DNA of 64,000 nt from Burkholderia sp. BCC0322. Lineage in GTDB: Bacteria; Pseudomonadota; Gammaproteobacteria; Burkholderiales; Burkholderiaceae. The position numbers and the translations under genes are program-made. The number at the start of each line of letters is the position of its first letter. Position 1 is the stretch's first letter. The notes beneath the pieces were generated by a model, which was not told the origin of the DNA, ran no database searches, and saw only the letters and a program-made list of their open reading frames with translations. The DNA is taken from assembly GCF_902833045.1 (NCBI RefSeq), contig NZ_CADFDU010000001.1:637927-701926 (forward strand), written 5' to 3'. Shown piece after piece: positions 1-7,459 of the stretch.

Positions 1-1
1 C

Positions 2-865
2 GTCGCGATCGGCGTGCCGTTCCTGTGGCTCGCGATCTTCTTCGCGCTGCCGTTCGTGCTGGTGCTGAAGATCAGCTTCGCCGACCAGGTGATGGGCATT
101 CCGCCGTACACGTCGCTCGTCGAGATCAAGGACGGCGTCGTGCACTTCGCGCTGCAGCTGTCGCACTACGCGTTCCTGCTGCAGGACGACCTGTACATCG
201 CGACCTACCTCAGCTCGCTGAAGATGGCCGCCGTGTCGACGGTGCTGTGCCTGCTGATCGGCTATCCGATGGCGTACTACATCGCCCGCTCGGAACCGAA
301 CCGCCGCAACGTGCTGATGATGGCCGTGATGCTGCCGTTCTGGACGTCGTTCCTGATCCGCGTGTACGCATGGATCGGCATCCTGAAGGATGACGGCCTG
401 CTGAACCACACGCTGATCGCGCTCGGCATCATCCACACGCCGCTGCGGCTGTATCACAGCGACGCGGGCGTCTACATCGGGATGGTTTATTCGTACCTGC
501 CGTTCATGGTGATGCCGCTGTACGCGCACCTCGTGAAGATGGACCTCACGCTGCTCGAAGCCGCGTACGACCTCGGCGCCAAGCCGTGGGTCGCGTTCAC
601 GCGCATCACGCTGCCGCTGTCGAAGAACGGGATCATCGCCGGCAGCCTGCTGGTGTTCATCCCGGCGGTGGGCGAGTACGTGATTCCGGAGCTGCTCGGC
701 GGCGCCGACACGCTGATGATCGGCCGCGTGATGTGGGATGAATTCTTCAACAACATGGACTGGCCGATGGCGTCCGCGGTGACGGTCGCGATGGTGATGC
801 TGCTGCTGGTGCCGATGGCGCTGTTCCAGTACTACCAGGTCAAGGAACTGGAGGACGCGAAATGA
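2..865 (+). CDS. potH: Polyamine-type ABC transporter permease, PotH-like (5' partial)
   Basis: Inner-membrane permease of a spermidine/putrescine-class ABC importer. The reading frame is already open at base 2 and codes Val-Ala-Ile-Gly before the first GTG at 14, so the true start probably lies outside the window. Several hydrophobic membrane segments are visible. The cytoplasmic EAA loop (EAAYDLGAKPWVAF, near residue 182 counted from base 14) is the contact with the ATPase. The stop overlaps the next start (ATGA at 862-865), so it is translationally coupled to the second permease. The ATPase and binding protein are expected upstream but are not seen here. Family assignment is firm; the exact substrate (putrescine, spermidine or a related amine) is inferred from family only. 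Confidence 0.9.
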   Translation, partial: VAIGVPFLWLAIFFALPFVLVLKISFADQVMGIPPYTSLVEIKDGVVHFALQLSHYAFLLQDDLYIATYLSSLKMAAVSTVLCLLIGYPMAYYIARSEPNRRNVLMMAVMLPFWTSFLIRVYAWIGILKDDGLLNHTLIALGIIHTPLRLYHSDAGVYIGMVYSYLPFMVMPLYAHLVKMDLTLLEAAYDLGAKPWVAFTRITLPLSKNGIIAGSLLVFIPAVGEYVIPELLGGADTLMIGRVMWDEFFNNMDWPMASAVTVAMVMLLLVPMALFQYYQVKELEDAK

Positions 866-1701
866 TCAAGCCGAGCAAACCGCTGTCAACGGGCGTACTC
901 GCCTTCGGCTTCCTGTTCCTGTACATCCCGATCATCAGCCTGGTCGTGTACTCGTTCAACGAGTCGAAGCTGGTGACGGTGTGGTCGGGGTTCTCGCTGA
1001 AGTGGTACGCGGCGCTGCTGGACGACGACGAGCTGCTGAACGCGGCGTGGCTGTCGCTGAAGATCGGCCTGCTGACCGCGACCGCGTCGGTCGTGATCGG
1101 CACGTGGGCCGGCTTCGTGCTCGCGCGCTTCGGCCGCTTCAAGGGTTTCACGCTGTACACGGGGATGATCAACGCGCCGCTGGTGATTCCGGAGGTGATC
1201 CAGGGCATCTCGCTGCTGTTGCTGTTCGTTGCGCTGGAGCAGATGTTCGGCTGGCCGAAGGGGCGCGGGATGGTGACGATCTGGATCGGTCACGTGATGC
1301 TGTGCGTGTCGTACGTGGCGATCATCGTGCAGTCGCGCGTGAAGGAGATGAACAAGTCGCTGGAGGAGGCGGCGCTGGATCTGGGGGCGACGCCGCTGAA
1401 GGTGTTCTTCGTGGTGACGCTGCCGCTGATCTCGCAGGCGCTGCTGTCGGGCTGGCTGCTGTCGTTCACGCTGTCGATCGACGACCTGGTGCTGTCGGCG
1501 TTCCTGTCGGGGCCGGGCTCGACGACGCTGCCGCTGGTGGTGTTCTCGCGTGTGCGGCTGGGGCTGAATCCGGAAATGAACGCACTGGCGACGCTGTTCA
1601 TCACGGCGGTGACGATCGGCGTGATCGTCGTGAACCGGATGATGATCGCGCGCGAACGGCGCCGCGTGGCGGACATGAAGGCGGCGTTCGCGGTGGCGTG
1701 A
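862..1701 (+). CDS. potI: Polyamine-type ABC transporter permease, PotI-like
   Basis: Second permease of the same importer, 279 residues, the usual length for PotI/PotC proteins. About six membrane segments are seen, and the EAA loop (EEAALDLGATPLKVFFVV) lies near residues 168-185. The start ATG shares four bases with the stop of the preceding permease, the normal arrangement for a heterodimeric permease pair. There is no downstream partner gene, so the operon probably ends here. Substrate specificity cannot be read from the sequence; a polyamine is the family default. Confidence 0.92.
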   Translation: MIKPSKPLSTGVLAFGFLFLYIPIISLVVYSFNESKLVTVWSGFSLKWYAALLDDDELLNAAWLSLKIGLLTATASVVIGTWAGFVLARFGRFKGFTLYTGMINAPLVIPEVIQGISLLLLFVALEQMFGWPKGRGMVTIWIGHVMLCVSYVAIIVQSRVKEMNKSLEEAALDLGATPLKVFFVVTLPLISQALLSGWLLSFTLSIDDLVLSAFLSGPGSTTLPLVVFSRVRLGLNPEMNALATLFITAVTIGVIVVNRMMIARERRRVADMKAAFAVA

Positions 1702-1867
1702 GGACGGGCGTGCGGCACGGGCATGAACGCGGCTGGGCGGCCGCGCGATGCGCGGCGAAGGCGACGGGCGCGCCGCCACGGCAAGGCCGCCGACGCGCTA
1801 TAGTCGAGCGATTTCCGCCCCGGGTGTTGCATGCCCGGCCGTCTCGCTCTTCGACCGAACCCGCTCC

Positions 1868-2302
1868 ATGACAACGCAACCCGACGTTTCCATCCGGCTC
1901 ACCGACACCGGGCAGCCGGGCGCACACGACTTCATCAGCCGCAAGCTCGGCGAATTCAATCACGCGATGACGGGGCGCGCCGACGCGGCCACGCTCGACG
2001 TGTACGTGACCGATCCCGCGACCGGCGAGATCCTGGGCGGCCTCACGGGGCGCACGTCGCTCGGCCTTTTCTTCATCGATCTCTTCTACCTGCCCGAATC
2101 GCTGCGCGGCGGCGGCTTCGGCAGCCGGCTGCTGCGCGAGGCCGAAGCGGAAGCGAAACGACGCGGCTGCGCGCGTGCGGTGCTCTACACGATCTCGTTC
2201 CAGGCGCCGGATTTCTACCGGAAACAGGGTTACGAAGCGTTCGGCGAGGTGCCGTGCGAGCCGGAAGGCACGTCGCGCGTGTTCATGGTTAAGGTGCTGT
2301 GA
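1868..2302 (+). CDS. GNAT family N-acetyltransferase
   Basis: Small acetyl-CoA-dependent acyltransferase of 144 residues. The acetyl-CoA loop (LRGGGFGSRLL, near residues 78-88) follows the hydrophobic strand GLFFIDLFYL, and the C-terminal part FYRKQGYEAFGEV matches the end of the GNAT fold. The frame stays open upstream to 1748, but the ATG at 1868 begins the conserved region and gives the normal family length. Such stand-alone GNATs act on small amines, amino acids or toxins; the substrate is unknown. It is a monocistronic gene between the permease pair and a convergent gene. Confidence 0.8.
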   Translation: MTTQPDVSIRLTDTGQPGAHDFISRKLGEFNHAMTGRADAATLDVYVTDPATGEILGGLTGRTSLGLFFIDLFYLPESLRGGGFGSRLLREAEAEAKRRGCARAVLYTISFQAPDFYRKQGYEAFGEVPCEPEGTSRVFMVKVL

Positions 2303-2330
2303 GCCGGTTCGGCCGGTTGGCGTCGCGCGG

Positions 2331-2906
2331 TCAGATTCTCGTGGCGATCGCTTTCGGCGCGTAGCCGGGGTGAGCGGCCGGATCGACGAACCGGCCTCTG
2401 AAAGACCCGTCGCCGTTCTCGTCGGATATGAACGTCACTGAGGCCGGATCCAGCATGCGGCGCCAGAAGGCGTCGCGGCGTGCGATGTTGTCGATGGTAG
2501 TGAGCTTTCCGAGGATCTTGCCGGTGATCGTCGCATCCTTGTTGCTGAGGCCGCCACTGAGAAAGAACGGGCAGCTTGACGGAAGGGGAAGCGTTCGACG
2601 GATCTCCGACCAGCACAGCGTGCCGATGCCCTGACGGCACAATTCCGGCGGCAGGATGAAGTCGCCGACGTGCATCTCGAACGACCGCTCATCCAGCGTC
2701 AACCATTTTCCGTCGAACGGGAATTTCTTGACCTGAGTGGTCGATCCGCATGACGTTTCCGGGTATTCGAGCTCGACGGTCACGCGCCCGGTGCAGTACC
2801 GGTAGGATTTCTCGTCCGGCTTGTCGATCGTCTGCGTGATCGTCATGGTCACGTTCGGCGCGTGTTGCAGATTGCCGATCAGGTATCGATGCCGCGTGGT
2901 GTTCAT
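2331..2906 (-). CDS. Uncharacterised protein with a GNAT-like C-terminal half
   Basis: Hypothetical protein of 191 residues. I do not recognise the N-terminal half (beta-rich, two cysteines). The second half contains RQGIGTLCWSEIRRTL, then FLSGGLSNKDA, then NIARRDAFWRRML. This order (Gly-rich turn, helix, LSG strand, RRxAFWR helix) resembles the acetyl-CoA-binding half of GNAT proteins, so a divergent acetyltransferase is possible. The ATG at 2906 is preceded by AAGGA at good spacing; an upstream in-frame ATG at 2954 lacks support. It is convergent with the GNAT gene, 28 bp away. There is no signal peptide, so it is probably cytoplasmic. Confidence 0.6.
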   Translation of the reverse strand: MNTTRHRYLIGNLQHAPNVTMTITQTIDKPDEKSYRYCTGRVTVELEYPETSCGSTTQVKKFPFDGKWLTLDERSFEMHVGDFILPPELCRQGIGTLCWSEIRRTLPLPSSCPFFLSGGLSNKDATITGKILGKLTTIDNIARRDAFWRRMLDPASVTFISDENGDGSFRGRFVDPAAHPGYAPKAIATRI

Positions 2907-3001
2907 GGTGCGAATCCTTGGGTCAGCACGATTGCGCGGCTCGAACGCCGTCATCCCGGCGCCGCCCCGTGCGAACCGGCACGGGGCGCATGCCGCACGG
3001 G

Positions 3002-4285
3002 TCAGCAATGCTCGAGCGCGTACGACAGGTCGGCGATCAGGTCGTCCGGATGTTCGAGCCCGACCGACACGCGAATCAACCCTTCCGACACGCCCGCCGC
3101 CGCACGCGCATCGGCCGGTACGCCCGAATGCGTCGTGGACGCCGGATGGCAGATCAGCGATTCCGTGCCGCCGAGACTGACCGCCGACTTGAAGAGCGTC
3201 AGGTGATTGATGAACCGGAATGCCTGCTCGCGGCCGCCGTCGAGGAGGAACGCGAACGTGGAACCGGGCCCGGTGCACTGGCGCCGATAGACGGCCTGGT
3301 AGGCCGGATCGTCGATGAGCTCGGGATGCAGCACGCGCACCGGCCGATGCGGATTGTCGGCGAGCCAGCGAGCGACGGCGCTGCCGCTGCGGGCGGCCTG
3401 CTGCATGCGCAGCACGAGCGTTTCCATCGAGCGGGTGATCATCCACGACGAATGCGGGTCGAGCTGCGAGCCGAGCGTACTGCGGATCGAGCGGATCTTC
3501 GTGATCAGCTCGCGGGTGCCCGTGACGCCGCCGGCGACGAGGTCGCTATGCCCGCCGATGTATTTCGTCAGCGAGTACACGCTCAGGTCGATGCCTTGCC
3601 GCGACGGCTTCTGGTACAGCGGCCCGAGCAGCGTGTTGTCGCAGACCGACAGCGGGCGATAGCCGTGGCGCGCTTCGAATGCGTCGATCTCGCTGCGCAG
3701 CCCTTCGAGGTCGAACAGCGCATTGGTCGGGTTGGCGGGCGTCTCGATGTAGCACATCCGCACCTTGCCCTTTTGCGCGGCCGCTTCGAGCGCGGCGCGG
3801 ATTGCGCGGGTGGACAGCCCGTCGGCAATCACTTCGGAGCGAATGCCCCACTCGGGCAGGAACTTCGAGATCAACGTCTCGGTGCCACCGTAAAGCGGCA
3901 CGGACTGGACGACGCAGTCGCCCGGCCGCAGGAACGTCAGCAGGATCGCGGCGATGGCCGACATGCCGCTCGACGTCACGACGGCGGCTTCGGAATCGTC
4001 GAGCAGCGCGAGGCGATCCTCGACGATCTCCAGGTTCGGGTGATTGAAACGGCTGTAGACGAGGCCCGCGCCTTCGCCTTCGGGCGAAGGCTTGCGCCCG
4101 GCCACGACGTCGAAGAATTCGGCGCCGTCCTCGGCCGTGCGGAACGCGAACGTCGACGTGAGGAACACGGGGGGCTTCACCGATCCTTCCGACAGGAACG
4201 GATCGTAGCCGTACGACATCATCTGGGTTTCGGGATGAAGTTCCCGGTCTGCAATCTTGCGCTTGTGATAGTTGCGATAGGCCAT
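3002..4285 (-). CDS. Cys/Met metabolism PLP-dependent enzyme (cystathionine gamma-synthase / methionine gamma-lyase family)
   Basis: PLP enzyme of 427 residues acting in trans-sulfuration or sulfur amino acid degradation. The Schiff-base lysine is in SLTKYIGGHSD, near residue 241. Other family signatures are SSGMSAIAAILL, CYIETPANPT, CDNTLLGP and SLGGTESLICHPASTTH near the C-terminus. The ATG at 4285 is chosen because GGAG precedes it by six bases; the longer frame to 4360 has no such site. A LysR gene lies 146 bp upstream on the same strand and is the likely regulator. Synthase and lyase activities cannot be separated from sequence alone. Confidence 0.85.
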   Translation of the reverse strand: MAYRNYHKRKIADRELHPETQMMSYGYDPFLSEGSVKPPVFLTSTFAFRTAEDGAEFFDVVAGRKPSPEGEGAGLVYSRFNHPNLEIVEDRLALLDDSEAAVVTSSGMSAIAAILLTFLRPGDCVVQSVPLYGGTETLISKFLPEWGIRSEVIADGLSTRAIRAALEAAAQKGKVRMCYIETPANPTNALFDLEGLRSEIDAFEARHGYRPLSVCDNTLLGPLYQKPSRQGIDLSVYSLTKYIGGHSDLVAGGVTGTRELITKIRSIRSTLGSQLDPHSSWMITRSMETLVLRMQQAARSGSAVARWLADNPHRPVRVLHPELIDDPAYQAVYRRQCTGPGSTFAFLLDGGREQAFRFINHLTLFKSAVSLGGTESLICHPASTTHSGVPADARAAAGVSEGLIRVSVGLEHPDDLIADLSYALEHC

Positions 4286-4431
4286 GCAGTGCTCCGTGCA
4301 GGGGTAGTGAGGAACGGCCGTTGCAGCGGTGGCGTGACGTGCTCGGCGCCGGGTAGGCACCGGTCGTCGCGACCGCGTGTGGCGATACTACCCCGAAGGC
4401 GCTGCTTCGTGACGCACCCCTGACAGTGTCG

Positions 4432-5322
4432 TCAGGGTGTCGCCTGCTCGACGATCATGTCGTACAACGCACGGGCGGCCGGCGACAGTTGCGCGCTCTT
4501 GCGCGTGACGAGCACGAGCGTGCGCGACACCGCCGGCTCGACGAGCTCGATCGTGCGGATCATCGGATACGCGTTCTTCTGGATCGCGAGCTTCGGTACC
4601 ACGGCTGCCCCGAGCCCTTCGGCAACGAGCCCGAGCGCCGTCGAGCTGCGCTGTACTTCGTAGAACGAATGCAGCGACACGCCGCTCGTCTTCAGCGCGC
4701 CGTCGAGCAGCCCGCGATTGCCGCTCACTTCGCCGGCGAAGATCAGCGGATGCGGCTGCAGTGCGGCCCAGCGAATGCGCCGCCGCCTGGCGAGCGGATG
4801 ATCGTCGCGGCACACCAGCACGTACGGATCGCTCGTCAGCGGCACGTTGACCAGTTCGGGATGCTGGTCGCCGGCGATGCCGATGCCGAACTCGGCCTCG
4901 CGATGCAGCACGGCCTGCAGCACCGACGCCGACGCGTGATCGAGGATCTTCACGCGATCGTGCGGCCGGTGCGCGGAGAAGGCGCGCAGGATGCGGGGCA
5001 GGTACTGCACGCCGACCGTCGGCACGCACGCGATGGTGACGTCGCCGCGCTGGCTCAGGCCGGTTTCGCGAATTTCGGTGAGCGCGTCGGACAGCTCGTT
5101 CAGCAGCCGGCGCGCTTGCGGCAGGAAGCGCCGGCCGATTTCGGTGAGGGTGGTGCGGCGCGTGGTGCGCTCGACGAGCGCGACGCCGAGAAAGGTTTCG
5201 AGCTTGCGCAACCGCTGCGTGATGGCGGTCTGCGTCACATGCAGCGTTTCGGCTGCCTGCCGGAAGCTGCCGCCGTCGGCGATCGCGACGAAGGCCTGGA
5301 CACCGAGCGTATCGATTTTCAT
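4432..5322 (-). CDS. LysR family transcriptional regulator
   Basis: DNA-binding regulator of 296 residues. The N-terminal winged helix-turn-helix is clear (GSFRQAAETLHVTQTAITQR, residues about 18-37), followed by the linker helix and a periplasmic-binding-like effector domain. It precedes the cystathionine gamma-synthase-like gene on the same strand, and probably controls it in response to a sulfur amino acid or a precursor; that link is inference from position. It is divergent from the methyltransferase at 5460, with about 137 bp of AT-richer DNA between them that could hold a shared LysR operator. Confidence 0.9.
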   Translation of the reverse strand: MKIDTLGVQAFVAIADGGSFRQAAETLHVTQTAITQRLRKLETFLGVALVERTTRRTTLTEIGRRFLPQARRLLNELSDALTEIRETGLSQRGDVTIACVPTVGVQYLPRILRAFSAHRPHDRVKILDHASASVLQAVLHREAEFGIGIAGDQHPELVNVPLTSDPYVLVCRDDHPLARRRRIRWAALQPHPLIFAGEVSGNRGLLDGALKTSGVSLHSFYEVQRSSTALGLVAEGLGAAVVPKLAIQKNAYPMIRTIELVEPAVSRTLVLVTRKSAQLSPAARALYDMIVEQATP

Positions 5323-5459
5323 CAGAAATTTGAATCAATCACGATATTAAATTCATTTTACTGAACTTCGTGACGATCGCAGAATGCGGTGCATCGACGG
5401 CCGCCGGCATCCCGCGCACAGAGAAGGCGAGGCCGATTACGCCGACCAGGAGGAACGAC

Positions 5460-6245
5460 ATGACTACCCCACTCGATCGATACGCCGCCCAGTACGTGCA
5501 ATTCGAGGACGAACGCACGCGGCCGATCCGCGATCTGCTGGCCGCCGTGCCGAACACGCCGATCCATACCGCGATCGACATCGGCTGCGGGCCCGGCAAT
5601 TCGACGGAGGCGCTGATGGCGCGTGCGCCGGACGCAACGGTTCACGGGATCGATGCATCGACGGACATGATCGACGCCGCGCGCAAGCGCCTGCCGGGCC
5701 TGCGTTTCGATGTCGTGGACATTTCCACCTGGGACGATCCGGGCGGCTATGACCTGATTCTCGCGAATGCGGTACTGCAATGGGTGCCCGCGCACGACAC
5801 GCTGTTTCCGGCACTCGTCGGCCGGCTCGCGCCGGGCGGTCATCTTGCGGTACAGATGCCGGACAACCTCGACGAACCCGCGCACCGGCTGATGCGCGAG
5901 GTCGCCGCGGCCGGGCCGTGGGCGGACAAGCTGAAGGGCGCGGCGCGCACCGAGCGGTTCGACGTGCGCCACTACCACGCGCTGCTGTCACCGCTGTGCT
6001 CGCGCGTGGACGTATGGCGCACGACTTACTACCACCCGCTGCGCGGCGGTGCCGACGCGGTCGTGGAGTGGTTCAAGGGCAGTGCGCTGCGGCCATTCCT
6101 CGCGGCGCTCGACGATGGCGAGCGCACGGCGTTTCTCTCGCGGTATCGCGACGCGATCGCGGGGCCGGACGGCTATCCGGCACTCGCCGACGGCACCGTG
6201 CTGCTGCCGTTCCCGCGCCTGTTCATCGTCGCGACGCGGACGTAA
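5460..6245 (+). CDS. tam: Trans-aconitate 2-methyltransferase-like SAM enzyme
   Basis: S-adenosylmethionine-dependent methyltransferase of 261 residues, close in length to E. coli Tam. SAM motif I is AIDIGCGPGNS at residues 38-48. It is followed by VHGIDASTDMI and ANAVLQWVPAH, the Tam-type post-motif sequences. Tam esterifies trans-aconitate, relieving its inhibition of aconitase. The start is fixed by a strong AGGAGG at 5449-5454; upstream in-frame starts lack one. It is transcribed away from the LysR gene. A different small carboxylic acid substrate is possible. Confidence 0.82.
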   Translation: MTTPLDRYAAQYVQFEDERTRPIRDLLAAVPNTPIHTAIDIGCGPGNSTEALMARAPDATVHGIDASTDMIDAARKRLPGLRFDVVDISTWDDPGGYDLILANAVLQWVPAHDTLFPALVGRLAPGGHLAVQMPDNLDEPAHRLMREVAAAGPWADKLKGAARTERFDVRHYHALLSPLCSRVDVWRTTYYHPLRGGADAVVEWFKGSALRPFLAALDDGERTAFLSRYRDAIAGPDGYPALADGTVLLPFPRLFIVATRT

Positions 6246-6274
6246 CGCGGCAATGACGTGCGGGCGGCAGCGCG

Positions 6275-6865
6275 TCAGCGTGCCGGCCGCATCGATTCCG
6301 GGTCGATCGTGCGGATCCGTGCGGTCTGCCCGTCGCGCAGGTCCTTGTACCAGAACAGCGCCACTTCACCGTCGTTTTCATCGTCCGCATACAGCAGGCG
6401 ATCGTGTCCGCCCAGCACGAAGCCCGAGCGCGCATAGGTGCTGCACGCGGCGACATTGTTCGACTGCGTTTCCAGCCGCATGAAGCCGAACGCGTGGCCG
6501 CGCGCCCAGGATTCGGCGGCCGCCAGCAGCAACTGTGCGATGCCTTGCCGCCGGCAGTGGCGGTCGACGGCCAGCTCCGCGATCTCGGCCATCCCGTTCC
6601 AGCACTGGCCGATTGCCACGAACCCGGCGAGCCGGCCGCCGGCTGTCGCGCGAAAGAGCGCCGTCTTGCCGGACGCCTCGTCCGCCCAGCCGGCCGGATC
6701 GAAGCCGTAGTGCTTGCGCCGCGCCGGCAGTGCGCGGAGATCGAGCAAGTCCTGGTACGGTGCGTTCAATTCCCAGGCGATGTCGAACGAGAAGTCGCAT
6801 CGGTCCAGTTCGTCGGCGGGCAGCCCGCTCGTCTGTTCGATGCTGATGTGCTCGGTTCGGTCCAT
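6275..6865 (-). CDS. GNAT acetyltransferase resembling streptothricin acetyltransferase
   Basis: Acetyltransferase of 196 residues. The acetyl-CoA loop is RRQGIAQLLLAAAESWA. The segment RLETQSNNVAACSTYARSGF, then LGGHDRLLY and ALFWYKD at the end, follow the pattern of the Sat/SatA streptothricin acetyltransferases (LETQ-NNV-AC-YA-GF-LGG-D...YWY). Those enzymes acetylate the beta-lysine amine of streptothricin. Whether this chromosomal copy has that activity is unknown. It is convergent with tam, 29 bp apart, and has no mobile-element context, so it looks like a resident gene rather than an acquired cassette. Confidence 0.75.
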   Translation of the reverse strand: MDRTEHISIEQTSGLPADELDRCDFSFDIAWELNAPYQDLLDLRALPARRKHYGFDPAGWADEASGKTALFRATAGGRLAGFVAIGQCWNGMAEIAELAVDRHCRRQGIAQLLLAAAESWARGHAFGFMRLETQSNNVAACSTYARSGFVLGGHDRLLYADDENDGEVALFWYKDLRDGQTARIRTIDPESMRPAR

Positions 6866-7116
6866 GTGTCGGTGTCCTGTTTTCCGCGGGAGGGCGTGGT
6901 GGTGTCCGTGATGCGAATGCCGGCGTCATGATGTGCGCCGCATCGCGCGCGTTCTTGCTTCGATTGTTTGCACCGGCACAATTCGCCGCGCGCGCGACCG
7001 GCACGGAATGGCTACGTTCGTGGCGGTGGCGCGCGGTCAAGCGATGAACCGGACGGCGACGCAAACGTGTGCGGGGCGCGCGCCGTCCGAGGCGCTCGTT
7101 CGACCGCCTGATTATG

Positions 7117-7303
7117 CTGGATTTCGGCGTTGGCCCAGTGCTCGCATCGGTGCGGTGACGGCCGCCGGTACTCGTTCTCGACCGACTACATCGGCGCGAA
7201 TTATTCGATGGGCAGCCAGACGGCCGCCGGCAACGACGTGTATCCACACGCGGGCACGAACACGCTGCTCGTCACGCGGATCGGCCTGCGTCTCAAGTTC
7301 TGA
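7117..7303 (+). pseudogene. Decayed C-terminal end of an outer-membrane beta-barrel protein
   Basis: Two adjacent coding remnants in different frames read like one barrel protein. The first (7117-7158, LDFGVGPVLASVR then stop) has the look of a barrel strand. The second (from about 7169) ends in LLVTRIGLRLKF and a stop at 7301-7303. A terminal phenylalanine after alternating hydrophobic residues is the BAM recognition signature of outer-membrane proteins. There is no start and no upstream domain, and the frames do not join. A well-formed terminator follows directly, as would be left behind a deleted gene. The original family is uncertain. Confidence 0.5.
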
Positions 7304-7318
7304 TCGACCGCACACGCG

Positions 7319-7347
7319 AACGGGCGCTCCATCGGGGCGCCCGTTTT
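7319..7347 (+). terminator. Rho-independent terminator
   Basis: Perfect 9-bp inverted repeat (AACGGGCGC at 7319-7327, GCGCCCGTT at 7337-7345) with a 9-base loop, running into TTTT (7344-7347). It sits 16 bases after the stop of the barrel-protein remnant on the plus strand. Confidence 0.75.
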
Positions 7348-7376
7348 GCTGTGGCATCCGGCGAAGCGCGGCTGGA

Positions 7377-7415
7377 AAAGCATTCGGGCGCAACGTGGTG
7401 CGTCGCGCCCGAATG
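7377..7415 (-). terminator. Terminator of the choline/phospholipase operon
   Basis: An 11-bp perfect stem (7381-7391 with 7405-7415, loop of 13) is followed on the minus strand by CTTTT. A second 10-bp hairpin (7416-7425 with 7436-7445) lies just before it, so two hairpins stand in tandem after the phospholipase stop at 7460. Confidence 0.7.
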
Positions 7416-7459
7416 CGTGCCGGCCCCGTGCGGGCGGCCGGCACGGTCCGGCCATTCCG

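Noticed and set aside
6275-6865. Acquired antibiotic resistance cassette
   Set aside because: The gene resembles streptothricin acetyltransferases, but there is no attC, integrase or insertion sequence near it and its codon use matches the neighbours.
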